The position numbers and the translations under genes are program-made. 64,000 bases of DNA, from contig JACJYS010000006.1 of NCBI GenBank assembly GCA_020635995.1, forward strand, positions 1 through 64,000, given 5' to 3'. Shown piece by piece: positions 43,207-51,433 of the stretch. The notes under the pieces are model-generated. The model saw only the letters and a list, made by a program, of their open reading frames with translations. It was not told the DNA's origin and did not search any database. The stretch comes from Chitinophagales bacterium (lineage in GTDB: Bacteria; Bacteroidota; Bacteroidia; Chitinophagales; UBA8649). Numbering within the stretch: position 1 is the first letter of the stretch; the number at the start of each line of letters is the position of its first letter.

Positions 43207-43959
43207 CTATTGCTCCACTCCTGCTTTATAATTTTTGTTTATAATTGTTCCATCGGCTTTTATGTATTTGCCTTTGCCTTCTCTATTATTATCCAGCCAT
43301 CTACCTTCATAAATATCGCCATTGCCAAAATAATATTTGCCTTTCCCATGCATTTTTCCGTCTAAAAATTGCCCTTCATATTTAACTCCATCTTCCCACG
43401 TAAAAGTACCCATTCCTGTCCTTGCTCCAGATTTATATTCACCTACGTATTTATCTCCATTATAATAAGTAAAAACACTTTGACCATTTTTTACATTATT
43501 GTACCATTGTCCTTCGTAAATATCTCCATTTCTATAGGTGTAAATTCCTTTGCCTTCTTTCTTAAAATTTATCCAAGAACCTTCATACGTATCGCCATTT
43601 AAGTAATAACAAACGCCCTTGCCTTGCACCACACCGTTTATTAAAGAACCCACATATTTATCGCCATTGCTATAAGTATATACGCCATTGCCGTGCATCA
43701 TATCATCTTTAAAATCGCCAGTATATTTATCTCCATTAGGAAAATCGTAAGTACCTTTCCCTTGTCGTTTATCGTCAAGCCACTCCCCTACATAAATACC
43801 GCCATCGTCAAAAGTACATTTTCCATATCCTTGCCGTTTTCCGTCCTTTACTTCGCCAAAATACTCAGCATTATTAAACTTTAATTTTTCCTTTTTTTGA
43901 GCAAAAGAAAAAATACATAGCAATAAAAAACTAATTAGTAATACATTTTTTTTATTCAT
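43207..43959 (-). CDS. Exported MORN-repeat protein
   Basis: From the ATG at 43959 the protein has 250 residues. The in-frame ATG at 43989 lies inside the promoter box and is rejected. It has a signal peptide (LISFLLLCIFSFAQ) and then nine 23-residue MORN repeats of the form Y-x-G-x-(Y/F/W)-x5-G-x-G-x-(Y/F)-x3-(N/D)-G, starting at YFGEVKDGKRQGYG and ending at YEGRWLDNNREGKG. Such repeats form an elongated beta sheet that binds lipids or proteins, and in bacteria often sit in the periplasm. Its role is unknown. It is cotranscribed with rnhB, probably by chance of layout. Confidence 0.85.
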   Translation of the reverse strand: MNKKNVLLISFLLLCIFSFAQKKEKLKFNNAEYFGEVKDGKRQGYGKCTFDDGGIYVGEWLDDKRQGKGTYDFPNGDKYTGDFKDDMMHGNGVYTYSNGDKYVGSLINGVVQGKGVCYYLNGDTYEGSWINFKKEGKGIYTYRNGDIYEGQWYNNVKNGQSVFTYYNGDKYVGEYKSGARTGMGTFTWEDGVKYEGQFLDGKMHGKGKYYFGNGDIYEGRWLDNNREGKGKYIKADGTIINKNYKAGVEQ

Positions 43960-43986
43960 AGTATAAAAACAATTAAACTCTATAAG

Positions 43987-43994
43987 CAAATGTA
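43987..43994 (-). promoter_or_regulatory. -7 box TACATTTG of the MORN/rnhB operon
   Basis: This exact TANNTTTG match on the minus strand overlaps the ATG at 43989, so translation must start further down at 43959. Confidence 0.55.
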
Positions 43995-44157
43995 TTAAAA
44001 ATATTTATAGAAACAAAGCGATATAATACACTATCCTATTTCATTAGTTAAGCCTAAAAGAAATGAAATTTTATTAATAAACACAAGGTTTTTTAATCTT
44101 TAACAATCTTTTTTACCAAACGTTTGTTTGATTATTGAAAATAAGTGATAAATTTCT

Positions 44158-44165
44158 TACTTTTG
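44158..44165 (+). promoter_or_regulatory. -7 box TACTTTTG of etfBA, with -33 TTG
   Basis: This is an exact TANNTTTG match. TTG at 44135-44137 lies 20 bases upstream, the standard Bacteroidota spacing. It is 22 bases before the etfB ATG. Confidence 0.7.
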
Positions 44166-44187
44166 CACCACAAAAAAATAAAAATTT

Positions 44188-44928
44188 ATGAAGATATTAG
44201 TTCCTATAAGTAAAGTGCCTGATACTACGGCAAAAATTGCCTTTACTGACAACAATACAAAATTTGATACCAATAATGTTCAATTTATTTTAAACCCTAC
44301 CGATGAGTGGTATGCTTTAGTTAGAGCCGTTGAATTAGTTGAAAAAAATGGTGGCAGTGTTACCGTAATTAATGTAGGCGGTGCAGATAATGACCAATAT
44401 ATACGCAAAGCATTAGCCATAGGAGCAAATGATGCCGTTAGAGTTAATGCAGAGCCTTCAGATGCTTATTTTGTAGCTTCGCAAATAGCTACTTATGCTA
44501 AAGACAAAGGTTTTGACTTAATAATAACCGGAAAAGAAACTATAGACTACAACGGTGCTGAAGTGGGTGGCATGATAGCTGAATTTTTAGATTTAGGTTA
44601 TGTTGGTTTAGTTAATACTTTAGAAGTAGAGGGTACTACAGCCACTTTAACAAGGGAAATAGAAGGCGGTGTAGAAAAAGTACAAGCTAATTTACCATTA
44701 GTAGTAGGTGCAGAAAAAGGTTTAGCAGAGCAACGTATTCCTAACATGAGAGGAATAATGCAAGCCCGTACTAAGCCATTAAGCGTAGTAGAACCAAATG
44801 GTGATGGTGCATTAGTAGAAATAAAAAAATACGATTTACCACCGGCTAAAAGTGGTGTTAAGTTAGTAGATGCAGACAATGTAGCCGAATTAGTAAGATT
44901 ACTTCACGAAGAAGCAAAAGTTATATAA
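44188..44928 (+). CDS. etfB: Electron transfer flavoprotein, beta subunit
   Basis: The 246-residue protein is the AMP-binding small subunit of ETF, which takes electrons from acyl-CoA and other dehydrogenases and passes them to the quinone pool via ETF-QO. Its start, KILVPISKVPDTTAKI, and the segments LNPTDEWYALVRAVEL, DLIITGKETIDYNGAEVG and LPLVVGAEKGLAEQRIPNMRG are characteristic. The etfA gene follows after 19 bases. The pair has its own promoter and a terminator. Confidence 0.95.
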   Translation: MKILVPISKVPDTTAKIAFTDNNTKFDTNNVQFILNPTDEWYALVRAVELVEKNGGSVTVINVGGADNDQYIRKALAIGANDAVRVNAEPSDAYFVASQIATYAKDKGFDLIITGKETIDYNGAEVGGMIAEFLDLGYVGLVNTLEVEGTTATLTREIEGGVEKVQANLPLVVGAEKGLAEQRIPNMRGIMQARTKPLSVVEPNGDGALVEIKKYDLPPAKSGVKLVDADNVAELVRLLHEEAKVI

Positions 44929-44947
44929 CCTCAAAATAAAATAAAAA

Positions 44948-45910
44948 ATGTCAGTTTTAATATATATAGATCAATCAAACGGAGAAGCAAAAAAAGCAAG
45001 TTTAGAAGCAGCATACTATGGTAGCCAAGTAGCCGCTAAAGAAGGTGGCGATGCCATAGGACTATTTTTAGGCGAAGGAAGCGGATTAGAAAGTTTAGGT
45101 AATTATGGCTTAAAAAAAGTGCTTCAAGTTAATAATGCAGCATTCAATAATTTTGATTCAAAAGCATTTACAAAAGTAATAGCCGAAGCAGCGGAAAGCA
45201 TAGGTGCTAAAACGGTAGTTATTCCTTTTAATCAAAATGGAAAAAGCTTAGCACCAAGAGTATCCGTAAAATTAAAAGCAGGATATGTGCCGGGTGCATC
45301 TACTTTAGTAGATAATGGTACGGTAACAAAAAGTGTATTTTCCGGTAAAGCTTATGCCACTTATGGTTTTAATACCGATAAAAAAGTAATAGGTTTATCG
45401 GCAAACTCTATTCAAGTTCAAAAATCTGATACTACAGCAAGTGTAGAAGCATTTAACACAAGTGTAAGTGCCGGAGATTTTGCTTCAAAAGTGCTTAGCG
45501 TAGAAACGGTAGAAGGAGAAGTGCCTTTAACAGAAGCAGAAATAGTAGTAAGTGCAGGTAGAGGATTAAAAGGACCGGAAAACTGGGGAATGATAGAAGA
45601 TTTAGCTCATGCATTGGGTGCCGCTACAGCTTGTTCTCGTCCGGTATCGGATATAGGATGGCGTCCTCACCACGAGCACGTGGGTCAAACAGGGGCAACT
45701 GTTAAACCAAATTTATACATTGCCATAGGAATTTCTGGAGCTATACAGCACTTAGCTGGGGTAAACCAAAGTAAAGTGATGGTAGTAATAAATAACGACC
45801 CTGAAGCTCCGTTCTTTAAAGCAGCAGACTACGGAATAGTAGGAGATGCTTTTGAAGTAGTGCCTAAATTAGTAGAAGCTGTAAAACAATTTAAAGCACA
45901 GCAAAGCTAA
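44948..45910 (+). CDS. etfA: Electron transfer flavoprotein, alpha subunit
   Basis: The 320-residue protein is the FAD-binding subunit of ETF. The C-terminal FAD domain is intact: VSAGRGLKGPENWGMIED, ATACSRPVSDIGWRPHHEHVG with GQTGATVKP, LYIAIGISGAIQHLAG and INNDPEAPFFKAADYGIVGD. The N-terminal half contains the usual alpha/beta fold. It forms a heterodimer with etfB upstream. The matching electron-donor dehydrogenases are not in the window. Confidence 0.95.
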   Translation: MSVLIYIDQSNGEAKKASLEAAYYGSQVAAKEGGDAIGLFLGEGSGLESLGNYGLKKVLQVNNAAFNNFDSKAFTKVIAEAAESIGAKTVVIPFNQNGKSLAPRVSVKLKAGYVPGASTLVDNGTVTKSVFSGKAYATYGFNTDKKVIGLSANSIQVQKSDTTASVEAFNTSVSAGDFASKVLSVETVEGEVPLTEAEIVVSAGRGLKGPENWGMIEDLAHALGAATACSRPVSDIGWRPHHEHVGQTGATVKPNLYIAIGISGAIQHLAGVNQSKVMVVINNDPEAPFFKAADYGIVGDAFEVVPKLVEAVKQFKAQQS

Positions 45911-45932
45911 TTATAGTTATAAAATTGTAAGG

Positions 45933-45967
45933 AAAAGCCGTTTTTGTAAAATAAAAACGGCTTTTTT
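45933..45967 (+). terminator. Terminator of etfBA
   Basis: The stem AAAAGCCGTTTTT with AAAAACGGCTTTT has a seven-base loop and is followed by further Ts, 22 bases after the etfA stop. Confidence 0.85.
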
Positions 45968-46030
45968 AATTTTTTCACTTTTATTTTACTAAAATATTGA
46001 TATATTTATGCTCAAATAAATAAAAAGAAA

Positions 46031-46486
46031 ATGAAAAAACTAATAGTATTAATGGGCTTATTTGTAGCAGGATTCTCTTTTGCTAATGCCCAAGCACAAA
46101 AAAGCGAAGTAAAAACTACACATCAAAAATCTGATGATGATTTGAAAAGTAAAGAAGCTGCATTCTTAGAAAAACAAGATAAAAGAATAGCAGAGTTAAA
46201 TGAAGTAGTTGCATTAACGGCAGGTCAACAATCAAAAATTGCAGACATTAACAAGCAACAAAATGAAAAACTTAGAGCTGTGTATGTAAAATATAATAGT
46301 GTAAAAAATGAAGACAGCAAAGCTTTAGGAAAAGAAGAGATGAAAAAAATTAACGCTGAAAGAAAAGACATGATTAAAAGTGTATTGACTAAAGAGCAAC
46401 AAGAAAAATGGTCGGCTTATGAAGCTACTAAGAAAGCAGAAAAAGCGGAAAAAACAGATGACCATAGTGGACATAATCACAAATAA
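46031..46486 (+). CDS. Small periplasmic helical protein with His-rich tail (Spy/CpxP-like pattern)
   Basis: The 151-residue protein has a signal peptide ending near SFANAQAQ (22). The mature part is a charged, helical protein with two long helices (DLKSKEAAFLEKQDKRIAEL, and KALGKEEMKKINAERKDM) and the phrase LTKEQQEKWSAYE, which is found in Spy/CpxP-like and LTXXQ-motif periplasmic proteins. The tail ends in HSGHNHK, a possible metal site. The likely role is periplasmic chaperone or envelope-stress/metal protein, but this is only a pattern-based guess. A strong terminator follows. Just beyond it is the broken transposase copy. Confidence 0.7.
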   Translation: MKKLIVLMGLFVAGFSFANAQAQKSEVKTTHQKSDDDLKSKEAAFLEKQDKRIAELNEVVALTAGQQSKIADINKQQNEKLRAVYVKYNSVKNEDSKALGKEEMKKINAERKDMIKSVLTKEQQEKWSAYEATKKAEKAEKTDDHSGHNHK

Positions 46487-46518
46487 TGCTAACACTATAA
46501 TTAAATTATAGATATTTT

Positions 46519-46549
46519 AAAAATCCTCTTGAAAGCAAGAGGATTTTTT
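46519..46549 (+). terminator. Terminator after the small His-tailed protein
   Basis: The stem AAAAATCCTCTTG with CAAGAGGATTTTT has a four-base loop and then TATTTT. The broken transposase copy begins right at its right edge. Confidence 0.85.
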
Positions 46550-46938
46550 ATTTTAAAGGAATTTACAGCAAAGGCTTTGGGGGTTATCTTTTCTAAATTC
46601 GGATATGGTTTTGAAATGGGGTTGTAGTTTTCCAATCATCCACATCACTTCTATATTGGTCATACAAGCATGAGCCAGTTTTCTACAAGAACGGATTCCG
46701 TTTCTGTAACCGTAAAGATATAATTTAATTAAATCTGTAGGGTGATAGGGAATGTTTCCTTCGGCATTAAGGGTATGGTTGGTAAAGCCGAGTGCTTTAA
46801 CATCAAGCGTATCTACAAAGGCATCTACTACTCGGGCAAAACTATCGGGTGCTACCATTTGGTCTAAGCAGGTAACCTCCAACTGAAATCTGTCTTGTTT
46901 TTGTCGGTATTGCATACCTTAAAGATAATATACTTATA
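46550..46938 (-). pseudogene. Deleted N-terminal fragment of an IS1182-family transposase
   Basis: On the minus strand, ~108 codons from the ATG at 46915 are nearly identical to the N-terminus of the transposase at 48765-50345 (QKQDRFQLE...CLDQMVAPDSFA, NIEVMWMIGKLQPHFKT). They also share the 23 bases in front of the ATG up to 46938. After DNPQ the frame changes and stops. Compared with the full copy, about 66 bases between two AAAGGCTT repeats (49935 and 50001 in the full copy) are missing and one base is added. The copy ends at ~46550 against the terminator of the preceding gene. Confidence 0.9.
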
Positions 46939-47138
46939 CCCAAGATATACCTTTTCTTTTAAACTTGTCCACATTGCAGTGTGTAGGTTATTGCACAGTC
47001 TGACGGTTTGTATAAGAATAGTAGTGGACTACTGAACTCTAATTTTTAAGTTGTTACTAAATTTTACGCGGGCTACAATGATCATATTTACTCCTGTTTT
47101 GACTATTGTTTTTTATGCTTTGTTATGCTTTCGGGGTT

Positions 47139-48149
47139 TTAATTATTCATATATTTTTTAAATTGCTCTGCTTCTTCTAACAATTTTTCAAGTTCCTTTT
47201 TTGACGTAGGTTTGTTATGATAATAATCAAGAATATGAAAATTCTCTTTAAGGTTTTTTAGTTCTGCTTTTTGCTGTATTTTTTGAATTTCATTAAAATA
47301 CGATACATTGTTTCTTTTTCGAAAGACAAATGGTCCTTCTGTAAAATTGCAAGGTGCATAACTAAAATAGTTCCTTCTGTTTATTTCGTTTGGTTTCAGT
47401 TTGTCAAGATAAATCCTATCTACATCTCCAAAACCACGTAATGATTTAAATACAATATCTCTATAAGAATCTTTATTTTCAGGCTCTTTTCTTAAAGATT
47501 CATTACTATCAAAATAATTATCGTGGATATATATTTCATGAAATCCAGGTTTTATTGCTATTAATTCTGCATAAATCCGATTGTAATTTTCTATGTCCAA
47601 CTGTCTCAAATAATTAATGATAAATTCTAATTCTTCAAAATCTTTTTTAAACAGAATTTCATCCTTTGCTCTTTTTGAAAAACCTGCATTAATCCAAAAA
47701 GTATCATTATCCACCCTTTTTTTAGTATTACCTTGATATATTTTAATCCCTGCAAATGACTGAAATGCTTTATTAAAATCAGCACTAATTTTTTCAGAAG
47801 GATTTTTTATATTAGACTTGTATATGCTTTGAAGATATTTGAATCGAATACTATTAAAAACTCGTTCAATCTCCATTTCTGGTTTTATTAAGTATTTTAA
47901 TACGCTTTCAACCGATGGGTCTTTTTTTCCTAAAAAATCAATTCCAATTTTTCTTAAAGAATAGTTTTTACTATTTATTATTCCATTTTTAATAAAATTA
48001 CATAGTAATAAACCTTTTGAATCAATTTTCAATTGAACAATTTCATCATCAGTTGTTTTGTAAAGACCGTCTCTATTTTTATTTGAGAGAAGTAGCAATT
48101 TATCCACATATTCAGGATTGCTTTTTACCACAGTTGTTTTATAATTCAT
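47139..48149 (-). CDS. Unrecognised protein, partner of the putative nuclease
   Basis: The 336-residue soluble protein has no signal peptide or membrane helix. It is basic and helix-rich, with the segments KRVDNDTFWINAGFSKRAKD, FEELEFIINYLRQLDIENYN and RDIVFKSLRGFGDVDRIYLD, and a C-terminal coiled-coil-like helix ending in EQFKKYMNN. No known motif was recognised. Its ATG follows the nuclease gene's TAA without a gap, so the two proteins are made together, in the manner of two-component defence or modification modules. Both lie between two IS1182 transposase copies. Function unknown. Confidence 0.75.
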   Translation of the reverse strand: MNYKTTVVKSNPEYVDKLLLLSNKNRDGLYKTTDDEIVQLKIDSKGLLLCNFIKNGIINSKNYSLRKIGIDFLGKKDPSVESVLKYLIKPEMEIERVFNSIRFKYLQSIYKSNIKNPSEKISADFNKAFQSFAGIKIYQGNTKKRVDNDTFWINAGFSKRAKDEILFKKDFEELEFIINYLRQLDIENYNRIYAELIAIKPGFHEIYIHDNYFDSNESLRKEPENKDSYRDIVFKSLRGFGDVDRIYLDKLKPNEINRRNYFSYAPCNFTEGPFVFRKRNNVSYFNEIQKIQQKAELKNLKENFHILDYYHNKPTSKKELEKLLEEAEQFKKYMNN

Positions 48150-48719
48150 TTATTGTCCAATTATTTTTTTAAATGTTTCAACATCTTCCTTTTTGTTTGC
48201 ATCAAGAGAACACCAAACATAGTCAGAAACAAATAGTCTAATAGTTGGTTTTATGCCAAGAAAAATTGGTGCAAAATCTCTCAAAGTGTCATACCACGCC
48301 CTTTGCTCATCTCTAAATGGGGGGTCATTATCTTTTTTATTAAGTTTTTCACATAATTCCATCCATTTTTCTTTTTTATATCCAAGTGATAATTTGTCTG
48401 GATAGTTTTTAAGTGCAATAAGACGAGGTTTAGTAAAATGCTGAGATTCATCAAATTCAAGAATAAATTTATCTTTCACAAAATAATCTACGTTTGGAAG
48501 CCTTTTTGACCTTACGAATTCGTTGTACTCTCTATATTCTTGTAGTTTATGAAATATATTTTCAAGATTTGGATTTAGGTCATTGGGTTTAAATTGTTCT
48601 ACTTTGTTTGGAAGTTGAAGATTATAGTTTTCTAAAACATTTTCTTGTCCATATATTTTCCCAAGCAATTCAAATACTCTCTTTTTACATTCTTTACATC
48701 TTTCACTATGTTTTTTCAT
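48150..48719 (-). CDS. Putative DUF559/Vsr-like endonuclease
   Basis: The 189-residue protein begins with MKKHSERCKECKKRVFELLG, a CxxC pair that might bind zinc or another partner's zinc. The central part LPNVDYFVKDKFILEFDESQ followed by HFTKPR has the order D...E-x-D-x-x-x-H seen in DUF559/Vsr-type members of the PD-(D/E)XK nuclease fold (Asp, Glu and the H of an EFDxxxH strand). A second conserved-looking block is DPPFRDEQRAWYDTLRDFAP. This is an inference from motif shape; no fold prediction was run. It is transcribed first, ahead of the 336-residue partner, and starts just past the full IS1182 copy. Confidence 0.6.
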   Translation of the reverse strand: MKKHSERCKECKKRVFELLGKIYGQENVLENYNLQLPNKVEQFKPNDLNPNLENIFHKLQEYREYNEFVRSKRLPNVDYFVKDKFILEFDESQHFTKPRLIALKNYPDKLSLGYKKEKWMELCEKLNKKDNDPPFRDEQRAWYDTLRDFAPIFLGIKPTIRLFVSDYVWCSLDANKKEDVETFKKIIGQ

Positions 48720-48764
48720 CTATTCGTCTCTTTTTTTGCCTGAAGCACAACGGGAGTCTGTACA

Positions 48765-50345
48765 TTAACCCACAAAACTCGGGATTTTCAAATGTAAATA
48801 TAAAATATATTTTTGAAAATTAAGAGGTTTTTTAAACAAAATGTGAGGAGTTGATTTTGTTGTGTGAGGCTTTGTGGTAAATGTGGTGCTTAAAAATGAA
48901 AAAATAGCCGTTTTTATGGCTTTTAGTTGTTTTATTAGCTCTATTGGGTTAAAAATGGACATAGTTCTCCTAAGGTTATACACCGTAAAGGCTATGGCTA
49001 TCTCTGTAAGCACCTTTTCTTTGGTTCTAACTAAGGTGTGGTCTAAGTGCCACTGCCTCTTAAGTGTGCCAAACTGATGCTCAATTATTTGTTGTCTTTC
49101 TCTGTAGTATGCCGCATTGGCTTCTACCCGTTTTTTGTTGCGGTCTATCGCATCTTGATATTCTGAGCGTTGTACTATTCTTCCTTGTTTTCTGTTGGTG
49201 CATTGTGCTTTGAGTGAGCATGTTTTGCAGGCTGTAGTTGTATAGTGTTTAAATTTTATATCTTTAGCTCCTTTCTTTTTGCTTTTTCGGGTATAAACAG
49301 TTCCGTTAGTTGTTAAGGTTTCTTGTGCAGGACAGGTATAGGTATCTTCTTTTTTGTTGTACAGAAAAGATTCTACAGGAAAAACATCATTGGTAACAGA
49401 AGCACTATTGGCTTTGGGGGCAACAAAAGGTGTGGCATTCATTTTTTCACATTCATCCAGTTGAATACCTGTATGATAACCTTTATCTGCTAGTACGGTA
49501 CACTTCTCGGATTGTGTGTTTTGCATGGCTTGTTCTGTAACGTTAGCCAGTTGGTGTGTGTCGTTTACATCTCCTGTATCAAAAGCTACAAGGAGCTTGT
49601 GTTTATCGTCAGAGGCAGCTTGAATGTTGTATCCTACTTTAACGGATGTACGCTGAAATACTACAGCTCGGCTATCGGGGTCTGTGGTAGATATTTGTCC
49701 GTCTTCTGTATCTTCAAGTTGTTTATGCAATGCTTCGTATTTCTCCTTTTTCTTTTCTTGGTCTTTGATTTTATCTTGGATAATGGTTTCTTTTTTTTGC
49801 GGTAGTTCTTCATCTAAAGCAGCTTCATATTCCGCTATTTTTTGGTCAATATATTCAAGATGTCGTTTTATTTTTTTATCGTTAAAATTGTTTTTCAAGC
49901 TGTTTTGTGCTCTTATTTTAAAGGAATCAACAGCAAAGGCTTTACCTTCTATCAATTTCCAACCTTTCAGCACTAAAAGAAAGTGACGGAATGTGTTTTT
50001 AAAGGCTTGAGGATTGTCTTTTCTAAAGTCGGATATGGTTTTGAAATGGGGTTGTAGTTTTCCAATCATCCACATCACTTCTATATTGGTAATGCAAGCA
50101 TGAGCCAGTTTTCTACAAGAACGGATTCCGTTTCTGTAGCCGTAAAGATAGAGTTTAATTAAGTCTGTAGGGTGATAGGGAATGTTCCCTTCTGTGTTAA
50201 GCGTATGGTTGGTAAAGCCGAGTGCTTTAACATCAAGCGTATCTACAAAGGCATCTACTACTCGGGCAAAGCTATCGGGTGCTACCATTTGGTCTAAGCA
50301 GATAAACTCTAACTGAAATCTGTCTTGTTTTTGTCGGTATTGCAT
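48765..50345 (-). CDS. IS1182-family DDE transposase
   Basis: The 526-residue protein has the family layout: DUF772-type N-terminal domain (SFARVVDAFVDTLDVKALGF, DLIKLYLYGYRNGIRSCRKL), then DDE catalytic parts with AVDSFKIRAQNS, LVAFDTGDVNDTHQL and VLADKGYHTG. A four-Cys block CKTCSLKAQC follows, and the C-terminal DDE segment IIEHQFGTLKRQWHLDHTLV. The reading frame is complete, so the copy could be active. The right end of the IS is no further than 50368, because the broken copy shares exactly the sequence up to that point. The left end and inverted repeats were not found. Confidence 0.95.
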   Translation of the reverse strand: MQYRQKQDRFQLEFICLDQMVAPDSFARVVDAFVDTLDVKALGFTNHTLNTEGNIPYHPTDLIKLYLYGYRNGIRSCRKLAHACITNIEVMWMIGKLQPHFKTISDFRKDNPQAFKNTFRHFLLVLKGWKLIEGKAFAVDSFKIRAQNSLKNNFNDKKIKRHLEYIDQKIAEYEAALDEELPQKKETIIQDKIKDQEKKKEKYEALHKQLEDTEDGQISTTDPDSRAVVFQRTSVKVGYNIQAASDDKHKLLVAFDTGDVNDTHQLANVTEQAMQNTQSEKCTVLADKGYHTGIQLDECEKMNATPFVAPKANSASVTNDVFPVESFLYNKKEDTYTCPAQETLTTNGTVYTRKSKKKGAKDIKFKHYTTTACKTCSLKAQCTNRKQGRIVQRSEYQDAIDRNKKRVEANAAYYRERQQIIEHQFGTLKRQWHLDHTLVRTKEKVLTEIAIAFTVYNLRRTMSIFNPIELIKQLKAIKTAIFSFLSTTFTTKPHTTKSTPHILFKKPLNFQKYILYLHLKIPSFVG

Positions 50346-50401
50346 ACCTTAAAGATAATATACTTATAACAAAACCTGACAGTACTTTTCCGTTATTGTA
50401 G

Positions 50402-50541
50402 AGATTGCCTGCCTGCCGCAGGTAGGCTTCGTTCGTACCTCACTCGCAAAGACGATCCTTTGGAACATACTCGTGCCACGACTCCAAGTCGTGGCACGAG
50501 TAAAGAACGGGTTCGCCTTTGCGAACGAATTTAGGCAATCT
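50402..50541. repeat. 140-bp GATTGC...GCAATC palindrome with inner perfect hairpin
   Basis: The outer arms are AGATTGCCT (50402-50410) and AGGCAATCT (50533-50541). Further arm pieces are GCCTGCCGCAGGTAGGC and GCAAAGACG/CGCCTTTGCG. The inner perfect stem ACTCGTGCCACGACT with AGTCGTGGCACGAGT (50469-50501) has loop CCA. The short open frame running through it is a by-product. Confidence 0.7.
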
Positions 50542-50556
50542 TTAGCTTTTAATAAA

Positions 50557-50895
50557 TTAAGCAACCTTTTTTGTCAATACCAAAAACTCGTTTATTTGCA
50601 CTTCAGTAATGTAGCGAATTTCGCCATCTTTTTCATAGTTTCTGTGGGTTAGTTTACCTTGCACCATTAACTCATCTCCCTTTTTACAAAGTTTATCAAT
50701 TAATTCTGCTGTTTTTCCCCACGCCACTAGTCTGTGCCATTCGGTTTTAGTTTGCAAGTTGCCTTCTTTATCTTTATAGCTTTCATTTGTTGCCAAAGAA
50801 AAATTTAGCAAGCTATTGCCATTCTCTAAAGATTTTAATTCTGTTTCGTTTCCTAATCTTCCGATTAATTGTACTTGATTTTTTAATGCGTTCAT
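50557..50895 (-). CDS. ssb: Single-stranded DNA-binding protein, short form
   Basis: The 112-residue OB-fold protein begins NALKNQVQLIGRLGNETELK, then LLNFSLATNESYKD, TEWHRLVAWGKTAELIDKL and GKLTHRNYEKDGEIRYITEV, all standard SSB sequence. It ends right after the OB fold (FLVLTKKVA), without the Gly/Pro-rich linker and the acidic DDxxPF-type tail that recruits repair proteins. Short SSBs of this kind are often linked to mobile elements or are second copies in the genome. It lies between an IS1182 copy and a toxin-antitoxin pair. Whether a full-length ssb exists elsewhere is not visible here. Confidence 0.92.
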   Translation of the reverse strand: MNALKNQVQLIGRLGNETELKSLENGNSLLNFSLATNESYKDKEGNLQTKTEWHRLVAWGKTAELIDKLCKKGDELMVQGKLTHRNYEKDGEIRYITEVQINEFLVLTKKVA

Positions 50896-51169
50896 AATTT
50901 TAATTTTTTATTGATTAACTAATTATTTGTTGACGATGCAAAGATGAACGCACTTCAAAATTTTATTCGTATTTTAAACATTTGTGTTCGCTTAATATAC
51001 GTTTGTTTTCGTTTGTAAATGATTAAATTATTGTTTTTCAATCAGTTGAGTGATTTTTTAAAAGAATAAAAAAGGAAAGTTTTTTAGTGGAAATAATTGA
51101 TTGCTATTAAACTGTCAGGTTTGCTATGTACCTCCCCACAGTCGGCTTCCTTTTCACTACAACCAAAAT

Positions 51170-51237
51170 ACTCCGTTCGCAAGAACGAACCACACAAGCA
51201 CGTTCTTGCGAGTGAGGTACAAGCGGAGTAATCTCTA
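51170..51237. repeat. Palindromic repeat of the GATTGC family
   Basis: ACTCCGTTCGCAAGAACGAACC pairs imperfectly with CGTTCTTGCGAGTGAGGTAC and AAGCGGAGTAATCTCT. Here AAGAACG/CGTTCTT replaces the AAAGACG/CGTCTTT of the copy at 52019, so the arms changed together. The 538-bp gap 50896-51433 otherwise holds the ssb upstream region and the toxin-antitoxin promoter; no further gene was found. Confidence 0.6.
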
Positions 51238-51401
51238 CAGTAAAAAGCATTCTGAACTTTTTGAAATTAAATTCAAGGTGATAATACCTTAAATGATTAA
51301 GTGGATAAAATTTTTTATAATAATAAAATAGGCTTATTTAAACACATGAATACATTTTAACATTAACCAATGTTTATGTAGAAAAGTTAATTAAAAAACT
51401 G

Positions 51402-51409
51402 TAACTTTG
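51402..51409 (+). promoter_or_regulatory. -7 box TAACTTTG of the toxin-antitoxin operon
   Basis: This exact TANNTTTG match lies 24 bases before the antitoxin ATG. No operator palindrome was obvious. Confidence 0.6.
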
Positions 51410-51433
51410 ATTATATCTCAAATAGCATAAAAG

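Noticed and set aside
46939..47138. Integron attC-like piece (ACGCGGGC) after the broken transposase
   Set aside because: No matching core sites of the GTTRRRY/RYYYAAC type could be paired; the likeness is a few bases only.
50364..50564. 66-codon frame overlapping ssb end and palindrome
   Set aside because: It contains repeat-coded residues (RATTWSRGT) also seen at the 33.6-kb palindromes; a by-product.
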